Source: Armatimonadota bacterium
GTDB taxonomy: Bacteria > Armatimonadota > Zipacnadia > Zipacnadales > JABUFB01
Assembly: GCA_013314775.1 (NCBI GenBank)
Contig: JABUFB010000005.1
Coordinates: 248,001 to 312,000, forward strand
Length of the DNA stretch: 64,000 bases
Direction: 5' to 3'
A program made the position numbers and the translations under genes. Below, one piece after another: positions 41,790 through 50,146 of the stretch (position 1 is its first letter; every line of letters starts with the position of its first letter). The notes beneath the pieces are model-generated. The model was not told the origin of the DNA, ran no database searches, and saw only the letters and a program-made list of their open reading frames with translations.

Positions 41790-42516
41790 ACGCACGCCCG
41801 GGGTGCGGCTCGTAACACAGCCGCGCCCCTCAGCGCGTGCAGTGCTTGTGGTTGACCTGCCGCCGGCACTGCACGAGACCTTCGCCCGTCCCCTCCGATC
41901 CCTTGACCTCGAGCCCATTCAGGCCAGCCGTCCCGAAGAGATACGTGACGTTCTTTTCGACAACCAGATCGCTGCTGCGCTTGTCCATTTCGGGCGAGAT
42001 GTGCCCCGCGGAGCCGCGCATGCCCGAGCCTTGCGGAAACACCCCGCCGGCCGCGATTTACCGCTTCTCGCCTTGCTTCATGCCAGTTCCCTTGCGGGGT
42101 TCCCCCTGGACTGCGGCGTCGACGAGCTGTTGATCCTACCGGTCACCGCCGAGGAAGTCTTCCTGCGCCTGCGCTTCGTATTCTGGCGAACCAGTGGCGG
42201 CGAGGCCGAGGGCGTGCTGAAAATCGGTAACGTCACCATCGATGTTCCAGGGATGCATGTACGCGTGAAAGGCGTTTCGGTTGAGCTCACCTACAAGGAG
42301 TTCGCGCTTCTTCGCTATTTCGTGGAAAACGATGGTCTGGCCTTGCCCCGGACGCGCATTCTCGATGCCGTCTGGGGCGAGGACTATTACGGTGGCGACC
42401 GCACCGTTGACATTCACATCAGGCGCCTGAGGGCCAAGCTGCCCGAACTTGCACACTGCATCCAGACTGTGCATGGCGTGGGCTACCGCTTCGTCGCATC
42501 ACCCGAGACGGTATAG
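41767..42516 (+). CDS. OmpR/PhoB-type regulator with a degenerate receiver domain
   Basis: The 249-residue protein has a receiver-like N-terminal half and a C-terminal winged helix of the OmpR/PhoB class (VSVELTYKEFALLRYFVENDGLALPRTRILDAVWG...DRTVDIHIRRLRAKL...GVGYRFV), which binds DNA. The receiver half lacks the acidic pair at the end of its first strand (VVDLPPAL) and the phospho-acceptor Asp: the equivalent segment reads LVHFGRDVP. It is probably not controlled by phosphorylation and may act by dimerisation or ligand. It overlaps the GXGXG subunit gene by 23 bases, so it belongs to the glutamate synthase transcript and may tie nitrogen status to other genes. No partner kinase is seen. Confidence 0.8.
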   Translation: MANSTPIERTPGVRLVTQPRPSARAVLVVDLPPALHETFARPLRSLDLEPIQASRPEEIRDVLFDNQIAAALVHFGRDVPRGAAHARALRKHPAGRDLPLLALLHASSLAGFPLDCGVDELLILPVTAEEVFLRLRFVFWRTSGGEAEGVLKIGNVTIDVPGMHVRVKGVSVELTYKEFALLRYFVENDGLALPRTRILDAVWGEDYYGGDRTVDIHIRRLRAKLPELAHCIQTVHGVGYRFVASPETV

Positions 42517-42549
42517 TTCAGCCACAAGTCACGCAGGACAGCGCCGCGT

Positions 42550-44994
42550 TTGCGCCGAATCTGCTCCCCTATGATCCGATCCTTGTTGGTCTGCCTCCTG
42601 GCTATCGGTGGGTACTGTATCGGGCTTGCCGATGTGGACATCGGGCCCTGGGTATTCATCTATGGTGTCCACGACCCAGCCGCGATTGATCGCCTCCCGG
42701 CACTGGGCTGCAACGTCGCCTATATCGCGCCCGAGGTGGTAGACACCATCGGCCTTGGAGCCGGCGCCGACCTCATCGATCGTGCAGGAGCGGCGGGGCT
42801 CAAGTCAATCGTCGCAATTCCTACGGTTCTCAATGTACCGGGGCGCCTGCCATCCGCGGGCGGCGAAGCTTACCGGGAGTGGGTCACCGGCGTCATTCGC
42901 ACGGTGGTTGAACGTTTCGGGGACAACCCCAATGTGATTGCCTGGGCCACGGGGGATCTGCTCGAGGAAGCCATCGACTACAATGAGTCCGACTTCCGCG
43001 CCTTCTTACAGCGCCGATATTCCTCAATCCAGGCTCTCAACACAGCCTGGGAAGCTTCCTTCGGCGACTTCGGCCAGGCCAGCCAGAACGAAGCGCGGAA
43101 GATTGACGAGACAATGCCTCTGGGTGTGGGCAGAGCTTCGCTGGATGTCGCGGATTACCGTCTCAAGGCTTTCCACGACGTGATGCAGCACTGGGCACGA
43201 ACCATCAAGGCCCTCGATCCGAACCGGCCGCTACTCACGGGCCGTCTCTCGCGCTACCGCTCCTGCCTCGCGGTGCCCGACGAGTATGACATCATCTGCC
43301 CCTGGGCCTCGCCCGACACCCTTGAATCGGATCTGCTTGCCCACAATATGCACGCAGTCGCCATCGCCCGCCGCGCAGGGAAGTTCGCCGTCATCCCCTG
43401 CCTCGACGTGCCGCTTGACGAGGTGGCTTCAAAGCGAGGCGACCTGCAGCGCTGGATCGGCCTCGCGGGGATCCACGGGGCCCGGGGCATCGGCCTCGCG
43501 GACTGGTCACGGCTGCAACTCAGCCCCGCGCCGGCGGTGGTCGAAGCTGATGTTCAACGTTGTGCGGCCGCCGCACTCACCGGGGACACCCTGCGCATCA
43601 GTCCGATCTCCGGGTTCGCTATGCTCTACCAGCCCTACGCCGGGGGACTGTCCACCGCCACCGGACCTGCCTACGGGTTCATCGACGGCCCTGCCGAGGG
43701 TGAGCCGGGTTCGCCCTTCGCCGATTTCCGCCTGGGCTGCCGCTTCGGCTTCCCGGAGTACCTCACGCTCGATGACCTCACCGCCACCAATGTCTCGCGC
43801 TACAGCGCGATCGTCGCCCCTGTGGCGCTGGGCCTTCCCGAGCCGGTCTCGCGCCAGCTGTCGGACTACGTGCGCGAGGGCGGCGCGCTCATCACCGATC
43901 TCGGCGCCGGAATGCGTCAGACCGGCTCGTGGCTTCACCTTCCCGAACTGCTTTCGTCCACCTTTGGCATCCGACGCCTGGTGCAGATGCGTCACGAAAC
44001 GGGCGCGAATCTGCGGGTAAGCTGGGCGCCGCCATGGCTGCCCTCGATGCTGCGAGGGACCCAGACGCGAGGTACCTTCCGCGACCTGTCCGTCGGCAGT
44101 CCCCGCGCAAGCGTCTCCAGCGGAGTGGATAAGCGGCGCGAAACATCAGGTCCGGCTTCCCAGAGCAAGTCCTGGCATGTCTCTGGCCCTGTCTGTTTCG
44201 CCGATCTCGACCAGAGCGCAGGCGCTGTCGCCGTGCTCACCACCGCCGCTGAGGAAGGACGCCGGGTTATCGCCGGCATCATCGGTAACCAGTGTGGAGA
44301 TGGTGTAGCCCTGTTCGCTACCCACCAGCTGTGGGCCAACTGGCAGAGCAGCGATCCTGTCTATGCAGCGCTGCACCACGATCTCCTGGCGTCACGTCCG
44401 CTCGTGGAGATTGTGCAGGCGCCTTTCTGGACCGCCGGCCTGTGCGCCACCGCCACGCAGGACGGGGTTGCGGTGTTCAATGGGACCACAGAAACTGCAT
44501 CGGCCGATGTGATTGCCCACGCCGCATCCGACGCGCTACACCGCAACTGTGTCTGCACATTCTCCGCCTTTGCCCGTACACCCCAGGGGCTTCGCTCCGG
44601 TGCGGTGCAGTTGTCGGTAGACGTACCGGCCTTGAGAACAGTCCATTGCCCACGCACGCCCATCACCCTCGAGCCATACCGGGGCACGTGCGCGGCAAAG
44701 CTCCTGGAGTATTCCCGGCAGCGGGTTCGCTTCGAGTTTGGGGGCACGGGAGCGCCGATCGCCCCTGGGCCTGACGGGGTACTTGGGGTGGGTGAAGGCG
44801 AAGACACCGTCGTCCGCTTGCGTCTGCGAGACGGGGACTATGCGGTAAACGTCGGTTCCTTTCACACGATAACCCTCGACCATGGGCGGGGCCGGGTCGA
44901 GCGTCTGCAGGTCGAATCAGGGCTGAACCGGGCTCTGGAAGTGACCCTCAACGCCCGGAAAGCGCTGGTTACAGTGGAGCCCGCGAGAAGGTGA
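42550..44994 (+). CDS. secreted GH42-like (beta-galactosidase-type) family protein
   Basis: The 814-residue product has a signal peptide (MIRSLLVCLLAIGG... from the second Met) and a TIM barrel like that of family GH42: ERFGDNPNVIAWATG, DFRAFLQRRYSSIQALNTAWEASFGDF and ADYRLKAFHDVMQHWARTIKALDPNRPLLTG match the GH42 core helix pattern, and a later trimerisation-like domain ends near ALITDLGAGMRQ. The catalytic Asn-Glu dyad of GH42 is replaced by GDLLEE, so activity is unproven. The start is uncertain: TTG at 42550 (weak AGGA ten bases upstream) or ATG at 42571. It ends six bases from a convergent gene. Confidence 0.6.
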   Translation: MRRICSPMIRSLLVCLLAIGGYCIGLADVDIGPWVFIYGVHDPAAIDRLPALGCNVAYIAPEVVDTIGLGAGADLIDRAGAAGLKSIVAIPTVLNVPGRLPSAGGEAYREWVTGVIRTVVERFGDNPNVIAWATGDLLEEAIDYNESDFRAFLQRRYSSIQALNTAWEASFGDFGQASQNEARKIDETMPLGVGRASLDVADYRLKAFHDVMQHWARTIKALDPNRPLLTGRLSRYRSCLAVPDEYDIICPWASPDTLESDLLAHNMHAVAIARRAGKFAVIPCLDVPLDEVASKRGDLQRWIGLAGIHGARGIGLADWSRLQLSPAPAVVEADVQRCAAAALTGDTLRISPISGFAMLYQPYAGGLSTATGPAYGFIDGPAEGEPGSPFADFRLGCRFGFPEYLTLDDLTATNVSRYSAIVAPVALGLPEPVSRQLSDYVREGGALITDLGAGMRQTGSWLHLPELLSSTFGIRRLVQMRHETGANLRVSWAPPWLPSMLRGTQTRGTFRDLSVGSPRASVSSGVDKRRETSGPASQSKSWHVSGPVCFADLDQSAGAVAVLTTAAEEGRRVIAGIIGNQCGDGVALFATHQLWANWQSSDPVYAALHHDLLASRPLVEIVQAPFWTAGLCATATQDGVAVFNGTTETASADVIAHAASDALHRNCVCTFSAFARTPQGLRSGAVQLSVDVPALRTVHCPRTPITLEPYRGTCAAKLLEYSRQRVRFEFGGTGAPIAPGPDGVLGVGEGEDTVVRLRLRDGDYAVNVGSFHTITLDHGRGRVERLQVESGLNRALEVTLNARKALVTVEPARR

Positions 44995-45000
44995 GACCGC

Positions 45001-47670
45001 CTACTCGCCCTGGAACGCCACCCGAGTCCGCGCCAACAAGATGCCGTTGCGCTGGTGGGTCCAGATGCCCACATAGCCGTCTCCCAACGGATCCGGGTCA
45101 TCGAACTCCAGGGCCTTCTTGCCATCCACGTAGTACGTCAGCTTGCTCCCGAAGCGCTCAATGCGGCAGTGGAACCAGTGCCGGTGGAAGGTATTCAGGT
45201 CCCCGCCGCTGGTGGGATTTTCGAACTTCACCGCGGTGGTCTCCGCAACCGTCTTCCCCTGTCGAATGATCTTGCTGCGGGTGTTATTGTCTCCGGCGAG
45301 CACGAAGGCATACCCGCTGCACAGGTTCTCGCCATCTCCGCAGATAATCCCGTTGATGTCGCTGGGATGGCTGTATCCGGGGGATCGCGGCAGATCCATC
45401 ATCATGCATGCCCAGAATTCAAAGACCATGTCTCCACTGAACTTCCGCTTGTTCCAGATAAGCGGCGTTTCGGCGTCTCGGCCGCAGAACCAGGACCATT
45501 GCGGCTGGCAGTTCCAGCGGTCCGAGATCTCCCACAGGCCATCCTGGGGACGCCAGTCGGTTGGTGCGCCAGAGAAACTCGCGTCTACAATGTTCGGCGA
45601 GGTCAGTGTTACGTTGTTCAGGTTGACGCCCACTCCGCCCAGCCTCAACGCAACCCAGGGCGCCTCGACCCCGTCCGGCACTCTCGCCCACGCAAACGCC
45701 TCCCCGTCCAGGCGCGCGGTGAGTGTGCCCCCGCGGCGCTCCAGCACAAGCATCGGGCTCTTGTCGGCGGTCTGAACCTTCCCGCTAACGCCGTCCACGG
45801 ATTCGGCCGGGCCACAGGAGATAAACTGCTCATCACGCTGCGAGCTCACCTGCACCAGGCTCGGGGCCTCGGGCAGCTTGTCCAGGCTGTCGGCCATGCA
45901 CAGGTCAATCGTGCCCGTGCGTCCCACGAAGTATTCCAGTTCCATGCGCAGGACATAGTCCCCCCACGCCGGAAGGGTATAGGCATATACCCGGTTCCCC
46001 AGCGCCTGCCAGGAAGCCAACGGACGGGCCCAGTCGGCCATCGTGTCTTCTTTGGCGAACTGCTCGGTGATGGATACGGGCGGAGCCGGTGGGTCGAGGA
46101 AGCGCACCTCCATATTGTCGAATGCCGCCACAGTTTGCCCCGTGCCTTCCACGTAATACCCCACTTTGCCCGCGGATGCCCGGTTCACGTCGACCGTCTC
46201 CAGCACCCGCTGTCCATCCACGCTGACGCACACCAGTTGTCGATCCAGCGTCACTCTCACCGGATAGGTTCGCGCCCGATCAAAAGGCTGTGGGCGGGTT
46301 GCGAGCACTTTGCCCTTGCCGTCTTCAATTCGCCAAAGCTCCTGCCGGATCTCAGTCGGATTATCGTGGGACGGCCCCCAACGGAACAGGTAGTAATTCT
46401 GCCTGTCCATACAGCCGAAGCAGAGGCCTACGGAGGTGGCCGACCAAGGCAGCACGTCCGCCGACAGCTCATAGTTCTCCCAGGCGGTGCACCCCGTCAG
46501 CGCGATCCCCAGCTTGTGTTCGGCGTCGGGGCTACCGCAGAGCCGGTCGTCATGGATCAACCACCTCCCCGCGAGCTGATCCACCGGCTTGTCTCCCTGT
46601 GCCGAGTATCCGTCGCTGAAATGCCGGTACGGACGTAGCACCACGTCGTCGAAATAGGCCCTTCCGCAAGCCTCCATGTACAGGCCGATCTGACCCTCGC
46701 CGAAAGTGTCATCACGCGCGGAGCAGACTACCTGTCCATCTACGCCGGCATCCAAGAACCCATCATGGGCGCGGACTTTCAGCTCAGCCCACTGGCCCTT
46801 TACAAGGGAGCATTCCGCATCGGCGAGACTGCGCGCCTTGCCATCAACAACCGCGAGCAGTTCCGCCCGGGGCTTCTCCGTCGCGCCCGCCTCCGTGACC
46901 GGAACTCGCAGCAGGTAGTAGTTCGCCTTGTCCTGCGCATAGAACGCCAGACCTACGAAACCTGGATCTCTCGCCTTGACCGCGGCCCGAAACTGGTAAC
47001 TATCCCAAAATCCCATCCCCGCCAGGGCAAGCGCGCGTGCGCCCTGCCCGCCGTACGAGAACGGATTGGCGCTCTTGGTCGCCTCCACCTGACGGTTCCG
47101 CGTTTCCGGCAAGGATGTGCTCCACTGCCCCTCCACCGTCTCCCAAGGGTTCGGTTCGTCCGGCGGCCGCGCGAAGTCATCGTCGAACACCATCTCGCCG
47201 ATAGGCTGGGTGTAGACCTCCCCGACCTTCAGGCTCGAGGCCTCGTAGCCGATCCGGTCGCCGGGGGAAAAGTCCTCGTATGCCGCGAGCACGCAGTGCC
47301 CGTTCATCAGCACCCGGATGCTCCAGGCACGGCGCTTGATGGTCAACGCCAACGGTGTCTCCCCAGCCTCGGGCACCGCAGCGCTCGAGGCCAGTTCGTC
47401 CTCCTCGCCGTTGCGCCGCATGCCAAGCCGCAGGCCATCCGAGCCGGCTTCGAAGTAGAGGTGATTCCCTTCGTCCTTGTAGCAAAAGACCACCCTCAAG
47501 CGGCCATCAGCCCGCAAAGCAGCGGGTTCCGGCAGCTCGACACGGATGTCCACTTCGCCCGCGACAGGCTCGTCCAGGAAGGTAGTCGCGGCCAGCGCGG
47601 GAGTAGCGGCAGCCAGTGCAGCCAAAACAGCTGCAGAGCACGCCAGGAGCAGGCGCCGGCGGTAATTCAT
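45001..47670 (-). CDS. secreted multi-domain ConA/LamG-like protein
   Basis: The 889-residue protein starts with a signal peptide (MNYRRRLLLACSAAVLAALA..., cleavage after TPALA) and then contains repeated beta-sandwich modules of the laminin-G/DUF1080 (3-keto-disaccharide hydrolase) type. Repeated segments include SYQFRAAVKARDPGFVGLAFYAQDKANYYLLRV, NYELSADVLPWSATSVGLCFGCMDRQNYYLFRW and a last module ending GDGYVGIWTHQRNGILLARTRV. At least four modules are visible. Such proteins bind or hydrolyse glycans outside the cell. I cannot say whether any module is catalytic. The start at 47670 has GAGGGTGA upstream. It converges with the GH42-like gene and diverges from the site-2 protease. Confidence 0.7.
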   Translation of the reverse strand: MNYRRRLLLACSAAVLAALAAATPALAATTFLDEPVAGEVDIRVELPEPAALRADGRLRVVFCYKDEGNHLYFEAGSDGLRLGMRRNGEEDELASSAAVPEAGETPLALTIKRRAWSIRVLMNGHCVLAAYEDFSPGDRIGYEASSLKVGEVYTQPIGEMVFDDDFARPPDEPNPWETVEGQWSTSLPETRNRQVEATKSANPFSYGGQGARALALAGMGFWDSYQFRAAVKARDPGFVGLAFYAQDKANYYLLRVPVTEAGATEKPRAELLAVVDGKARSLADAECSLVKGQWAELKVRAHDGFLDAGVDGQVVCSARDDTFGEGQIGLYMEACGRAYFDDVVLRPYRHFSDGYSAQGDKPVDQLAGRWLIHDDRLCGSPDAEHKLGIALTGCTAWENYELSADVLPWSATSVGLCFGCMDRQNYYLFRWGPSHDNPTEIRQELWRIEDGKGKVLATRPQPFDRARTYPVRVTLDRQLVCVSVDGQRVLETVDVNRASAGKVGYYVEGTGQTVAAFDNMEVRFLDPPAPPVSITEQFAKEDTMADWARPLASWQALGNRVYAYTLPAWGDYVLRMELEYFVGRTGTIDLCMADSLDKLPEAPSLVQVSSQRDEQFISCGPAESVDGVSGKVQTADKSPMLVLERRGGTLTARLDGEAFAWARVPDGVEAPWVALRLGGVGVNLNNVTLTSPNIVDASFSGAPTDWRPQDGLWEISDRWNCQPQWSWFCGRDAETPLIWNKRKFSGDMVFEFWACMMMDLPRSPGYSHPSDINGIICGDGENLCSGYAFVLAGDNNTRSKIIRQGKTVAETTAVKFENPTSGGDLNTFHRHWFHCRIERFGSKLTYYVDGKKALEFDDPDPLGDGYVGIWTHQRNGILLARTRVAFQGE

Positions 47671-47893
47671 GGTCTCACCCTCTGCGGTGGGTCGCTTCTG
47701 TGGGAGCACAGCATCCAGATACCCCTTTGACACGTTAGCCGCGCGCATAGTTCACCGTGATGTTGGCCTGCAATGAGGGAATCCAGGAAACCAAATGGGC
47801 CGGGGCTTTGTTCGTCTCCCTTGGGGGTTGCGATATGCCACCCCCGGCGCATGCATTCGGCCCATATTTGCGGGCTCTGCGGAGTGAACTGAT

Positions 47894-49012
47894 CTGAGAG
47901 GCTGGAGAATCGGCACTATCGGTGGCATTGCCATCGAAATCAACAGCTCGTGGCTCATCATTTTCGCCCTCGTGGTGTGGGACCTGGGCCGTCACGCCTT
48001 TCCGCAGCTCAGTGCTACCGGCCGCGAGTATCTCGCGTACGTGGCAGCCCTCGCCACTACGCTGCTTTTCTTCGCCTCAGTCCTGCTCCACGAGCTTTCC
48101 CATTCCTTTGTGGCGCGGCGCATGGGCATCGGGGTCAGCCGCATCACCCTCTTCATCTTCGGCGGCGTTGCACAGGTCGATGAGGAGCCGAGGACGCCCC
48201 GCCAGGAACTGCTTATATCCATCGCCGGACCTGCCATGAGCGTCCTGCTGGCGGCGGTCTTCGGCGCCGTGGCAATGCTCCTGCGCAATCGGTGGGGCAC
48301 CACCATTCCCGGTCTGTGTCTGGAGCGTGTGGCGCAGGTCAACCTGGTGCTGGCGATTTTCAACATGGTGCCCGGCTTTCCCCTGGATGGCGGCCGCATC
48401 CTGCGCTCCCTCTTGTGGATGGGCTGGTCGGATCGGGTGCGCTCTACCCGTGTCGCCTCGGTCTTCGGACAGATGGTCGGGTACGCCCTGGCCGGCATTG
48501 GGGTTCTGCAAGGCGTCGCCCTGGCCTCCCCCTGGCTGGGTATCTTCTACGTGGGCATGGGCTTGTTGCTGGCGTCCGTTGCCCGGGGCACGTATAGGCG
48601 CGAATTGGTTCAGGCAGCCCTGGATGCCACCCCCGTGTGGCATTTCGCGGTGCCCCCCGAACTCAGTTTCCCGCTGGGTACGCCGTTGAGCTATGCCGCG
48701 CCATATCTCCTGGCGCGCGGCGGCGGAATGCCTGTCCCCGTGTTGCTCGACTCACAGCCTGTCGGCATCCTGTCCCGAGACCCTGTGGCGGCGATTCCTC
48801 CCTGGCAATGGACCCAGTTGCGCGTCGAGGACGTCATGGATACACTGCGGGAGGAGATGGTGCTGCGCACCAGTCAGTCCGCGAGTGCAGCCCTGGACCG
48901 TATGCAACGGGAAAACCGTTCCAGCCTGATGCTGGTGGACCAATGGGGCAATTTCGGAGGCATCGTCACTGCCGCGAGTCTCCACGCTGCCCTCGCGTCC
49001 ATGCAGGGCTGA
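47894..49012 (+). CDS. site-2-type (M50) membrane zinc protease with CBS domain, likely CTG start
   Basis: Membrane metalloprotease that cuts substrates inside the bilayer, like SpoIVFB. The 372-residue protein shows the family N-terminus GWRIGTIGGIAIEINSSW, the zinc motif HELSH (His66, Glu67, His70), NMVPGFPLDGGRIL with the third ligand Asp165, and a C-terminal CBS-like domain (VEDVMDTLREEMVLRTS...). There is no ATG, GTG or TTG before the conserved N-terminus; the first codon in frame after a stop at 47885 that fits is CTG at 47894, with GGAG at 47881-47884. A GTG at 47972 would remove the first membrane helix. Substrate and regulation are unknown. The intergenic DNA before it shows no clear promoter. 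Confidence 0.85.
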   Translation: MRGWRIGTIGGIAIEINSSWLIIFALVVWDLGRHAFPQLSATGREYLAYVAALATTLLFFASVLLHELSHSFVARRMGIGVSRITLFIFGGVAQVDEEPRTPRQELLISIAGPAMSVLLAAVFGAVAMLLRNRWGTTIPGLCLERVAQVNLVLAIFNMVPGFPLDGGRILRSLLWMGWSDRVRSTRVASVFGQMVGYALAGIGVLQGVALASPWLGIFYVGMGLLLASVARGTYRRELVQAALDATPVWHFAVPPELSFPLGTPLSYAAPYLLARGGGMPVPVLLDSQPVGILSRDPVAAIPPWQWTQLRVEDVMDTLREEMVLRTSQSASAALDRMQRENRSSLMLVDQWGNFGGIVTAASLHAALASMQG

Positions 49013-49048
49013 AAGCCGCTCACTCACCCCGCGATCCGGAGCCCACAG

Positions 49049-49807
49049 ATGACTGGCTTCCAGCCTCGCACGTACCGTCGATCCATGAAGGCCGCCGACC
49101 TCACGGGATTCCGCCTGGTCGTGGCCGAATCCGACCTGCATATCCAGGTCGCTACCGGGTCGGGCGAGACGGGCCACGGATTGTTGGAGCAGTGCCGCGC
49201 AACAGCCCTGGCAGCAACGAAGGCAGTTCGTCGCGAGATCGCCGCGGAGATCGCTCTTCGCCCGGAGTTCGGCACCAGTCTCAAGCCACTCGACATGCGC
49301 CCGGAGTCGCCCGACCCAGTCGCGCAGATGATCCGCGCAGCCGCACTGGCCGGCGTCGGTCCCATGGCGGCGGTCGCCGGCACGGTTGCCGAGTTCGTTG
49401 CGCGCAGCCTGTCTGCCCTGGCGAGCGACGTCATCGTTGAGAATGGGGGAGACCTGTACATCATCACCACGAGGCCCCGCACCATCGCCATTTTTGCCGG
49501 CGATTCCCCCCTGAGCAACCGGGTGGCACTCCAGTTGCCTGGCCCGTGCGAGCTGTCTGTCTGCACGTCCTCCGGCACCGTCGGCCACTCACGGAGCTTC
49601 GGGAAAGCCGATGCCGCCCTGATCGCGTCTGAGGATGGAGCCTTCGCCGATGCCGCTGCAACGGCCCTCGGCAACCGCGTGAGCTCGCCGTCGGACATCG
49701 AAGCCGCCCTGGAATGGGCTGCAAGCCTTGACGGCGTCCGGCAGGCGCTTATAATCGTTGGCAGTGCCATGGGCGTTTGGGGTGAGCTCGAGATAGGGCG
49801 GGTCTGA
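49049..49807 (+). CDS. UPF0280/COG2122 protein (homocysteine synthesis, ApbE-like fold)
   Basis: The 252-residue protein belongs to UPF0280/COG2122, with DVIVENGGDLYI and VCTSSGTVGHS as the best-preserved blocks of this ApbE-related family. Genetic work in Desulfovibrio linked COG2122 with DUF39 and NIL-ferredoxin genes to homocysteine formation in strains without the classical MetA/MetB/MetY route. That link is from memory of the literature. Both partners follow at 50147 and 51362, so the set is complete here. The exact role is not known. ATG at 49049 follows GGAG. It lies before the strong promoter that drives the other two genes, so it may be transcribed separately. Confidence 0.85.
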   Translation: MTGFQPRTYRRSMKAADLTGFRLVVAESDLHIQVATGSGETGHGLLEQCRATALAATKAVRREIAAEIALRPEFGTSLKPLDMRPESPDPVAQMIRAAALAGVGPMAAVAGTVAEFVARSLSALASDVIVENGGDLYIITTRPRTIAIFAGDSPLSNRVALQLPGPCELSVCTSSGTVGHSRSFGKADAALIASEDGAFADAAATALGNRVSSPSDIEAALEWAASLDGVRQALIIVGSAMGVWGELEIGRV

Positions 49808-49830
49808 ACCGCATTCGCCGCATTTCATAC

Positions 49831-49858
49831 TTGACACATAGACAATAATCGATATACT
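49831..49858 (+). promoter_or_regulatory. strong sigma-70-type promoter of the homocysteine genes
   Basis: Perfect TTGACA (49831-49836) and TATACT (49853-49858; five of six) with a 16-base spacer. It lies about 25 bases after the UPF0280 stop. Transcription would start near 49865, leaving an mRNA leader of about 280 bases before the DUF39 start, long enough to hold a regulatory element. Confidence 0.8.
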
Positions 49859-49921
49859 CTACGCATCATCCTCTCCAGAGGCGTCACGACGGAGCACGAC
49901 TGCGCGAAAGGAGGCGCTTTG

Positions 49922-50035
49922 ATGAGCCCGGTTGGAAACCTCACAGAATGGTATTACCGGATGGGCATGCCTCGGCGCCGGGCCTCCGGCGCCATCCTGC
50001 GCAGTCGCGTGGCTGTTCCGTCCAGCGCGGCCTGA
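49922..50035 (+). CDS. candidate 37-residue leader peptide upstream of the homocysteine genes
   Basis: ATG at 49922 has AAAGGAGG seven bases upstream (49907-49914), the best ribosome site in the region, and the frame runs 37 codons to TGA at 50033-50035. Third positions are 75% G/C, in line with the genome. The peptide has WYYRMGMPRRR in its middle, with three Met codons in the first 16 residues, and an Ala/Ser-rich end. It matches no family I know. Its stop codon lies inside a perfect hairpin (50029-50046) and a second hairpin (49974-49993) is within the frame, so ribosome position could control folding of the leader. Coding status is inferred only from ribosome site and frame. Confidence 0.5.
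   Translation: MSPVGNLTEWYYRMGMPRRRASGAILRSRVAVPSSAA
49974..49993 (+). promoter_or_regulatory. 8-bp perfect hairpin inside the leader ORF
   Basis: GGCGCCGG pairs perfectly with CCGGCGCC around a GCCT loop. The stem is very stable and would form unless a ribosome is translating the leader peptide ORF. Confidence 0.5.
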
Positions 50036-50046
50036 GATATCAGGCC
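50029..50046 (+). promoter_or_regulatory. hairpin covering the leader-ORF stop codon
   Basis: GGCCTGA (50029-50035) pairs with TCAGGCC (50040-50046) around GATA. The TGA stop of the leader ORF (50033-50035) is part of the stem, so a ribosome finishing or stalling there prevents it from forming. There is no U-tract behind it. Confidence 0.5.
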
Positions 50047-50146
50047 TGCCAGCCCCGGTCCAGCCTCCGACTCAAGTCTTCCCTGATTCGTTCTGTACGT
50101 TCCCAATCACCACCGAGACACAGGGACAGTGAAGGAGGCATTCACC

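Noticed and set aside
49865-50146. SAM riboswitch in the homocysteine leader
   Set aside because: The stretch near GATGAGCCCGGTTGG resembles part of SAM-I, but the core GAGGGA, GGCAACC and AAGGTGCTAA elements are not all present; a computational riboswitch search would settle it.
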